Source of the DNA: Rhizoclosmatium globosum | Taxonomy: Eukaryota > Chytridiomycota > Chytridiomycetes > Chytridiales > Chytriomycetaceae | Reading direction: 5' to 3' | Assembly: GCA_002104985.1 (NCBI GenBank) | Contig: MCGO01000006.1 | Span: 682,001-746,000 of the forward strand | DNA: 64,000 nt | Shown here: positions 57,766 through 64,000 of the stretch, piece by piece | How the letters are laid out: each line of letters opens with the position of its first letter | Numbering within the stretch: the first letter of the stretch is position 1 | Translations under genes and position numbers: made by a program | Notes under the pieces: model-generated | What the model saw: the letters and a program-made list of their open reading frames with translations, nothing else | Databases searched by the model: none | Told to the model about the DNA's origin: nothing

Positions 57766-59763
57766 ATGCCCAAACCTGTTCGAGTGTGCTTTTCCTGCCA
57801 AAAGGTTCGCCGCAAATGCGTTCCCACTCAAACAGGATCTTGCGAACGTTGCACGCGCATGAACAAGCCTTGTGAATACAATGACCCGGCTCCAGTTGTG
57901 CTTCGCTGGAAAGCGTGTGTCCGCTGCCACAATTCTCAGTCAAGTGTAAACCAGGAGCTGATGGGAATCCTTGTGAACGTTGTTGAGATTGGATGCATCT
58001 TGCGTCTATATTAATGGAGATGTGGGGAACCAGCCTCACTGCGTTCTGGCAGCAACACAAGTGACAGCAACAGCAAGTCTCCAATGTCGTGTATTGGATC
58101 ACCGCTATATTTATACATGAACGCAATGGATGTTCCATTGGTTGAATATGAGTCTGGTGGAATGGACACAGAAGATCCAGACCTCATTCCGACGTTGGAA
58201 GACTGGACATTGGTGTATAACTTCTTCACCAAGTATGGAACAGTTCTGCCTCAAGCAGCTGGGTTTGACGCGGAGAATATGCTTCATACTTATTTCCATA
58301 AACCGCAGGTCTTCGGTAAGTGTTGAGCGTATCAACATGTGCTTACCACATCAACAGGTTGATTTTGTGTGGGTGGTCATTCATAACGGACGAAGGTAGA
58401 AACCTTGATGTTGCGTCTGTTTATTTCAAAAGAGCTCGTAAGGCTCTGAATTGTATGGACTTGACGCCTTCTGTTGACTTGTGATTACGAACAACTTGAT
58501 TTGCAGTTTCGCAGCAGGTTCGTAACTGTATTTCGTGAGATAATTTCTTACCCTATTTAAGAGCTAGGAGATGGTACCAACACCTAGAAGAGACGTTTGC
58601 CTTAAAGTGTATGGATGTTGTTTTAGATTTGAGAATGAACATTGATCCGGATCACTCGCCGTGGCTGTCCCACCTCACTGCTCGCCAGAAAGAGGAGCGA
58701 AGACGTATATTTTGGTTTTCGTTTCGAGCATATTCGATTGTTCAAGCCTTGTCACCGACAAGCCTACTTCCTACGGCTGTGGATGGAATGAAATACCCAC
58801 GTCAGATATACGACCCCAATCCGATATTTTTAAATATTATGCACCCTCTCCGTCTGAAATTATGGAATCTGATTGGGGTCATCAAACAATATTGGACAGT
58901 CCCACCAAATTCTCTGCATGAGCTCTTCTCATCCGTTCTCAGTTCACATCTACTCGATCAATTAACTTCTCTCCAGAAGTCGACACCGATTGACCATCTC
59001 TTATTCTTTGACCACCCACAAATTATATCACCGCCTGACATCAAACGTTTCATTACTCAAACGTTGGCCACGCGTGCCGATCTTTGCGCCATGAATCTGA
59101 CATATCACTCAACCGCATGGTATTTTTCCGTCCTATCATGTTTACAACAGCACTTGCATCATGCCGTCCTGATCGAATCGACCAAGTCTACAAAACTCTT
59201 ATATAGAAGTGATCAACAAATGCATTGAATCCGCGTGGCGTATTTTCACACTCTTTCGGTTCAGTTTTACATGAATTATGGGGACGGAAAATCGCTGGTG
59301 GATTCAAATGACTTGTCTCTGTTTGATACAGATGCCATGACGACATACGACGCGTTTGAAGGGCTGATTTGTTTATGGTTGTTGCGTGTCGGATGGACAA
59401 CGCTTGGGTTTCGTATTTGAAGTATGGGGATTGTAATTCCAAGGAGCTTCGAGGAAGCGTTGGGTTTATGTTGGCGTCGTATGCTCAGAAGCACGGAGAA
59501 ACGTTTCGAATCTTGGTATCACGAAAGCTATGGCTGGAATGCTTGAAGAGATGGAAGAGGTTGCGAATACAGGAGTTAGACGCGGGTTTGAGAGTATCTC
59601 TGGGTTTAGGGAAGCTGACTTGGGGCTTGCGAATATGTCTTCACCTAAATCGAGTACTCCGCGATGCTTTATGAGTTTGCTTGGCATGGATGTTTCGAAT
59701 AAAGTTGGATGGAAGGGAAGAACTGAGGAGTCGTGGAAGCTATTTTGGAAGCTGAACGATTAG
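57766..59763 (+). CDS. Fungal transcription factor with two Zn2Cys6 clusters (copy 1), frame interrupted
   Basis: Start MPKPVRVC at 57766 (an in-frame ATG also at 57721). Cluster 1 is CFSCQKVRRKC...CERCTRMNKPC, the standard C-x2-C-x6-C / C-x2-C-x6-C. A second cluster begins at once with CVRC after PVVLRWKA, but two one-base deletions near 57939 and 57982, seen by comparison with copy 2, scramble it. Downstream is a fungal-specific TF middle domain (ARQKEERRRIFWFSFRAYS near 58700) with KYPRQIYDPNPIFL and a C-terminal helical region ending in SWKLFWKLND at 59763. Frame breaks at 58010, 58330-58560 and 59230-59400 may be errors or mark a decaying copy. It probably regulates genes in this neighbourhood or elsewhere; nothing in the DNA shows which. 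Confidence 0.7.
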
Positions 59764-60133
59764 ATTGTTGAAGGCATGAGCTTTTCGCTCAGTTATGATA
59801 CACATAAATAAATATTTGGAAATAAAAGTTAATCTGATTTTTGTTCTGTTCGTGTGAAGTTCAGATCTGCTCTCCAAAATGACAATACGATTGTGAGGGT
59901 GTTCACAAGAGCACAAGTGGGGCTCTAGATCTAAAAGACATACCATTTCAGCGAGGAAACATGTTTGATCATTGGTTTACACTGCACAATGTAATTGAAT
60001 AATGGAAGAGGAAGGGGTGCTTCTCCAATTACATTTTGAGGCTGACCCAGTTATCACAGTGAGTGCACTTTCTTTGTGCCACAACTGGACATCTGCATTA
60101 TTATTCTCATAATAATTGAATTAAACGACAGCC
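59764..60133. other. Spacer between tandem transcription factors
   Basis: 370 bp, AT-rich, holding the terminator of copy 1 and the promoter of copy 2. No gene is seen. Confidence 0.5.
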
Positions 60134-62114
60134 ATGCCAAAGTCTGTTCGAGTGTGCCTTTCATGCCAAAAGGTTCGCCGCAAATGCGTCCCCACTCAAA
60201 CCGAATCTTGCGAGCGTTGTTTGCGGATGAATAAACCTTGTGAATACAATGACCCTGCTCCAGTTGTGCTTCGCTGGAAAGCGTGTGTCCGCTGCCACAA
60301 TTCTCATGTCAAGTGTAATCCAGGAGCTGATGGGGGTCCTTGTGAGCGTTGCTTGAGATTGGATGCATCTTGTTCTATGTTAATGGAGACATGGTGGATG
60401 CATCTCTTGATTCTGATAGTAACGCAAGCAACAAGTCGCCGTTGTCGTGTCTTGGATTCCCGCTGCAACTATACATGAGCGCTATGGATACGCCATTGGT
60501 TGAATATGAGTTGAGCAGAATGGACATGGAGATCCGGATCTGATTCCTATGTTGGAGGATTGGATGTTGGTTTCAACTCCTTAACCAAGAATGGAACAGT
60601 TTTACCTCAAGCGTCTGGGTATGACGCCGAGAATATGCTTCATACTTATTTCCATAAACCGGCAAGTCTTCGGTAAGTGATGAGTGTATTCAAATGGATG
60701 ACCTAATCAATGATAAGGTTGATTCTGTGTGCCTGGTCATTCATCACAGACGAAGACAGAAATATCGACACTGCACTTGTTTATTTAAGAGAGCACGCAA
60801 GGCTCTGAACTGTATGATTGGACGCCGTCCATTGACTTGTTGATGACAATCAACTTGACTTTCAACTTCGCCGTAGGTTCGTCACAATACGTCATAAACT
60901 GTTCTAATTTCATGGAAGATCGAGGATATGGTTACCAGTACCTAGAGGAAACGTTTGCATTGAAGTGCATGGATGTTGCTCTTGATTTGAGAATGAACAT
61001 TGATCCAGATCACTGCCTTGGCTGTCTCACCTCACAGCACGTCAGAAAGAAGAGGAAGACGTATTTTCTGGGATGCGTTCAGAGCTTATTGCGTTGTTCA
61101 AGCCTTGTCATCAACAACCATACAAGCTCTTACATTTGTCAATGATGTGAAATACCCACGCCAAATATACGACCCAAATCCAATATTTTGGAATATTTTA
61201 CAACCTCTCCAACTGAAATTATGGAATCTGATTGGAGTCATCAAACAGTATTGGGCCATTCCGCCAACCTCTCTGCATGAGATCTTTTCGTCCATACTTA
61301 ATTCACACCTACTTGATCAATTAACCACGCTTCAAAAGTCTATGCCAATGGATCACCTTTTATTCTTAGACAATCCGCAATACTCTCACCTTCTGACATC
61401 AAACGGTTCATTACTCAAATCTTGATGCACGTACAAGGCTATACAGAATTAATTTAACTTATCACTCGCCTCTATGTGTATTTTTCCGTCCAATCATGTT
61501 CACAACTGCTCTTGCATCATGCCATCCCGATCGAATTACCAATCCTACAAAGCCCTGACGCAATGAACAGATGCTTTGAGTCCGCGTGGTACATTTCTAC
61601 CTGTTCCGGTTCAGCTTTTACATGACTTTGGAGACGGAAAGGCCTGGTGGATGAGAAGGACTTGTCGTTGTTTGATACAGACGCAATGACTGTGTACGAC
61701 GTATTTGAAGGGTTCGTTTGTTTTTGGTTTATTGCATGTCGCATGAACAATGCATGGATTCCGTATTTGAAGTATGGAGATTGTAATTCCAAAGACCTTC
61801 GAGAACGGATTAGGTTTATGTTGGTTTTGTATACTAAGGAAGTCAGGAGAAATGCTTCGAATCAGTTGATTACGAAAGCCATGGCTGGAATGCTTGAAGA
61901 GATGGAGGAAGTGGCGAATACAGGAGTTAGACGCGGGTTTGAGAGTATATCTGGGTTTGGAGGTTGTGATTTGGGTCTTGCGAATGTGTCGTCAGGAGAA
62001 TCGAGTGCCTTGCGTTGCTTTATGGGATTCCTTGGAATGGATATTTGTAACAAAGTTGGATGGAAAGGACGAACTGAAGAGTCATGGAAGTTGTTTTGGA
62101 AATTGAATAATTAA
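60134..62114 (+). CDS. Fungal transcription factor with two Zn2Cys6 clusters (copy 2)
   Basis: Tandem duplicate of copy 1, offset by 2368 bp. Here both clusters read through: CLSCQKVRRKC...CERCLRMNKPC and then CVRCHNSHVKC...CERCLRLDASC, separated by about 15 residues. This is two complete binuclear zinc clusters in one protein. The rest follows copy 1: MSAMDTPLVEYE, a middle domain with KYPRQIYDPNPIF (near 61155), LWNLIGVIKQYWA, and the C-terminus SWKLFWKLNN. Breaks occur near 60385, 60530, 60600-60660, 61020, 61430-61620 and in the C-terminal half. By content the copy is better preserved at its N-terminus than copy 1, worse in its middle. Expression and target are unknown. Confidence 0.72.
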
Positions 62115-62286
62115 TTGAATTGAAGGCACCAACCTATTGCACGGAAACAGGCCAAATAAATGCGTAGGAATGTGCCAAAGTGTATACAAAATACTGTCCT
62201 AAGGAATATGGGACGGATACGGAAGGCTGTTCCGGAACCCTTCCGGCCCTCAAAAATCCGAGAGGGTGTTTTAAAATCTCGTAAGA

Positions 62287-64000
62287 ATGATGCTGCGAAA
62301 GGCGCCACGTTCCACGGGTCTCCGCATCCGTCCATCGTCCTCGTCAACTGCCTCGAACTCTGGAATCGACTACTCGTCCTGGGATCCAAAAGTAGTTCGT
62401 CCGTACAAAGGCCAGAACTTTTTCAAAGTGCTCAATTCGTTCGTTGTCTTTCGTCTCTGTGCAATCCCATCTTTTGTTCGATGGGGCCCTACTCTGCTTG
62501 AGACGATGGAGAAGCTTCCTGGCTTGAAGCAAGTGAGCCATTTGGTGGTCAAGAATACTTTCTTCAGCCATTTCTGTGGTGCGTTGCTCAGACCCCCTTT
62601 GCTCCTTCATCATGGCTAATAAGATGACCTATAGGCGGTGAAGATATCAAGGAAGTACATGCTACAATGCAAAACTACCGCAAGCGAGGCCTTGGCGTAA
62701 TCCTTAACTATGCAGGTAAAGAGGTGAAGTGGCGTCAATATGGCTGATACTGATATGATACCACCAGTGGAAGCCGATGTCTCAACTGCAAATCCAACAA
62801 AGGATCAAATTGTTACTGAAGCAAAGAGAGTGCTGCCGGAATGATTGAATCAGTTGATATTGCTGCTGAACACCCTCAAAACTTTGTCGCTGCGAAGCTC
62901 ACTCCATATATTCCTCCTTCTATTCTTCTGCGCTGGACAAACTCTCTCAGAACTCTCAAGTCTGTGTTTGACAAAACAGCAAGGATGGTCGTGTTACCCG
63001 CGATGTTTCCTCTCTGCTGCTTTCACTGATGTATTCCCCGCTCTTAAAGAATCTGGCTCGAGTTTGTACAGTGAGATTGACGCATCTGGAAAGGGCTCCT
63101 TCGATTTCATTGACCTCACCAACGTCTTTACCATCGTCAACCACAAAGCCCGTTCAGCCTTGCTTGTGTCCTCAAAGAACTCTAATCCCGCCCTTGAATT
63201 GGCAAATGAACAAGACTTTGCTATCTTTGATGCTGTCATTCCACACATTGAATCTCTGTTGTCCCATGCTCACTCCAAGAACGTCAAAGTTATCATTGAC
63301 GCGGAATGGACTTATGTCCAGCCAGCAATCGATGACCTCGCTCTTCATCTGTCCAAAAAGTACAACGGAGCTCGTCGTGACGCATCTCAAGGAATCAACG
63401 GCGGCCGTCCAATCGTTTTCAACACTTACCAAATGTACCTCAAAGACGCACTCCAACGCGTCCAATGGGAAATCGAACGCGCCTCCCGCGGTGGCTACAA
63501 CGTCGGAGTCAAAATTGTGCGTGGTGCTTACATTGTGAGTGAATCCCAAAGAGCCCAAGAAATGGGATACGAGAACCCAATCTGTCCGTCTCTTGAAGCA
63601 ACACACAAATCATTCAACAGTGCTATCGACTTGTGTATTGGAGAGATCAAGAAGGAGACTCCGGATCCAACAGCGTCTACACCTCTTCCCGTTCAGTTCT
63701 TTATCGCGTCGCACAACAAGGAGAGTGTATTGCACGCTTGGCTCACCCTCAAGGATTTGAAGCTGGACCCTCAGAGTGATTGTGTTGGATTCGGACAGTT
63801 GATGGGAATGCAAGATGGTACGTCGTATGCTATTGCTGCAATGGATTGAAGGGATACAAGTGTGTCCCATATGGATCTGTTGAGGTTACAATTCCATACC
63901 TTGTGAGACGTGCGCAAGAGAACAGTGCTGTGTTGGGTGGCGTGGCTGTTGACAAAAAGAACTTATGGGATGAGATTGTAATGAGACTGGGAAGAAGTAC
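62287..64000 (+). CDS. PUT1: Proline dehydrogenase, mitochondrial (3' end outside window)
   Basis: A flavoenzyme of the inner mitochondrial membrane that oxidises proline to P5C. The start at 62287 gives MMLRKAPRSTGLRIRPSSSS, an Arg/Ser-rich mitochondrial presequence. Then FFKVLNSFVVFRLCAIPSFVRW and, after introns near 62580-62635 and 62655-62768, the barrel: VKVIIDAEWTYVQPAIDDL (63280), IVFNTYQMYLKDAL (63410), VGVKIVRGAYIVSE (63510), QFFIASHNKES (63695) and, after an intron near 63820-63850, the hallmark KCVPYGSVEVTIPYLVRRAQEN (63857-63915). Breaks near 62835 and 62985 lie in the helical segment before the barrel. The last residues read NLWDEIVMRLGRS up to the window edge. The gene is incomplete because of the edge. 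Confidence 0.9.

Overview
This is eukaryotic, almost certainly fungal, DNA. The genes are interrupted by many short introns (about 50-60 nt, GT...AG, some with a TACTAAC-type branch site such as the one near 8922). They include fungal hallmarks: Zn2Cys6 transcription factors, a RIM15-type kinase, Elongator subunit ELP2, SPB1 and a PUT1-type proline dehydrogenase. Compact spacing, a secreted GH5-like enzyme with cysteine-rich modules, and a receptor-like LRR-TM-SH3 protein make an early-diverging zoosporic fungus (Chytridiomycota-like) my best guess. The phylum is inference.

Layout. 0.4-1.4 kb: an unrecognised two-exon gene. 1.55-5.88 kb: 29 head-to-tail copies of a 147-bp unit plus a decayed 30th. 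5.9-8.4 kb (-): ELP2. 8.7-10.2 kb (+): MFS transporter 1. 10.35-13.5 kb (-): SPB1. 13.6-22.4 kb (-): a RIM15-like kinase with PAS, zinc finger, split kinase and receiver domains. 23.5-25.9 kb (+): secreted GH5-like hydrolase with five Cys-rich modules. 27.0-28.4 kb (-): FAD monooxygenase 1. 28.7-29.8 kb (-): AGC/S6K-like kinase. 30.2-32.4 kb (+): low-complexity Ser/Pro-rich protein. 32.65-34.0 kb (-): WD40-like protein. 34.1-42.0 kb (-): CLC 2, CLC 1 and MFS 2 head-to-tail with gaps of only 40 and 24 nt. 42.35-43.7 kb (-): LRR-TM-SH3. 44.1-45.7 kb (-): fatty acid desaturase. 46.4-49.0 kb (+): tandem Rieske oxygenases. 49.2-50.7 kb (-): NRAMP metal transporter. 51.0-52.4 kb (-): FAD monooxygenase 2. 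52.6-53.1 kb (+): GNAT. 53.2-53.9 kb (-): four-helix membrane protein. 54.4-56.5 kb (+): TPR-DnaJ cochaperone. 56.7-57.6 kb (-): F-box-LRR. 57.8-62.1 kb (+): tandem transcription factors with two Zn2Cys6 clusters each. 62.3 kb to the end (+): proline dehydrogenase, cut by the window edge.

Five families occur as local paralogue pairs: MFS, CLC, FAD monooxygenase, Rieske oxygenase and Zn2Cys6 factor. Iron-using oxidative enzymes (desaturase, two Rieske enzymes) sit beside a metal transporter and a flavin monooxygenase at 44-52 kb. Elsewhere the genes are ordinary housekeeping or signalling genes.

Caution: many conserved genes, including normally essential ones such as SPB1, are broken by single-base indels, often in homopolymers and without splice sites. 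The simplest reading is residual assembly error, so gene extents are given end to end and internal frames should be read as interrupted.
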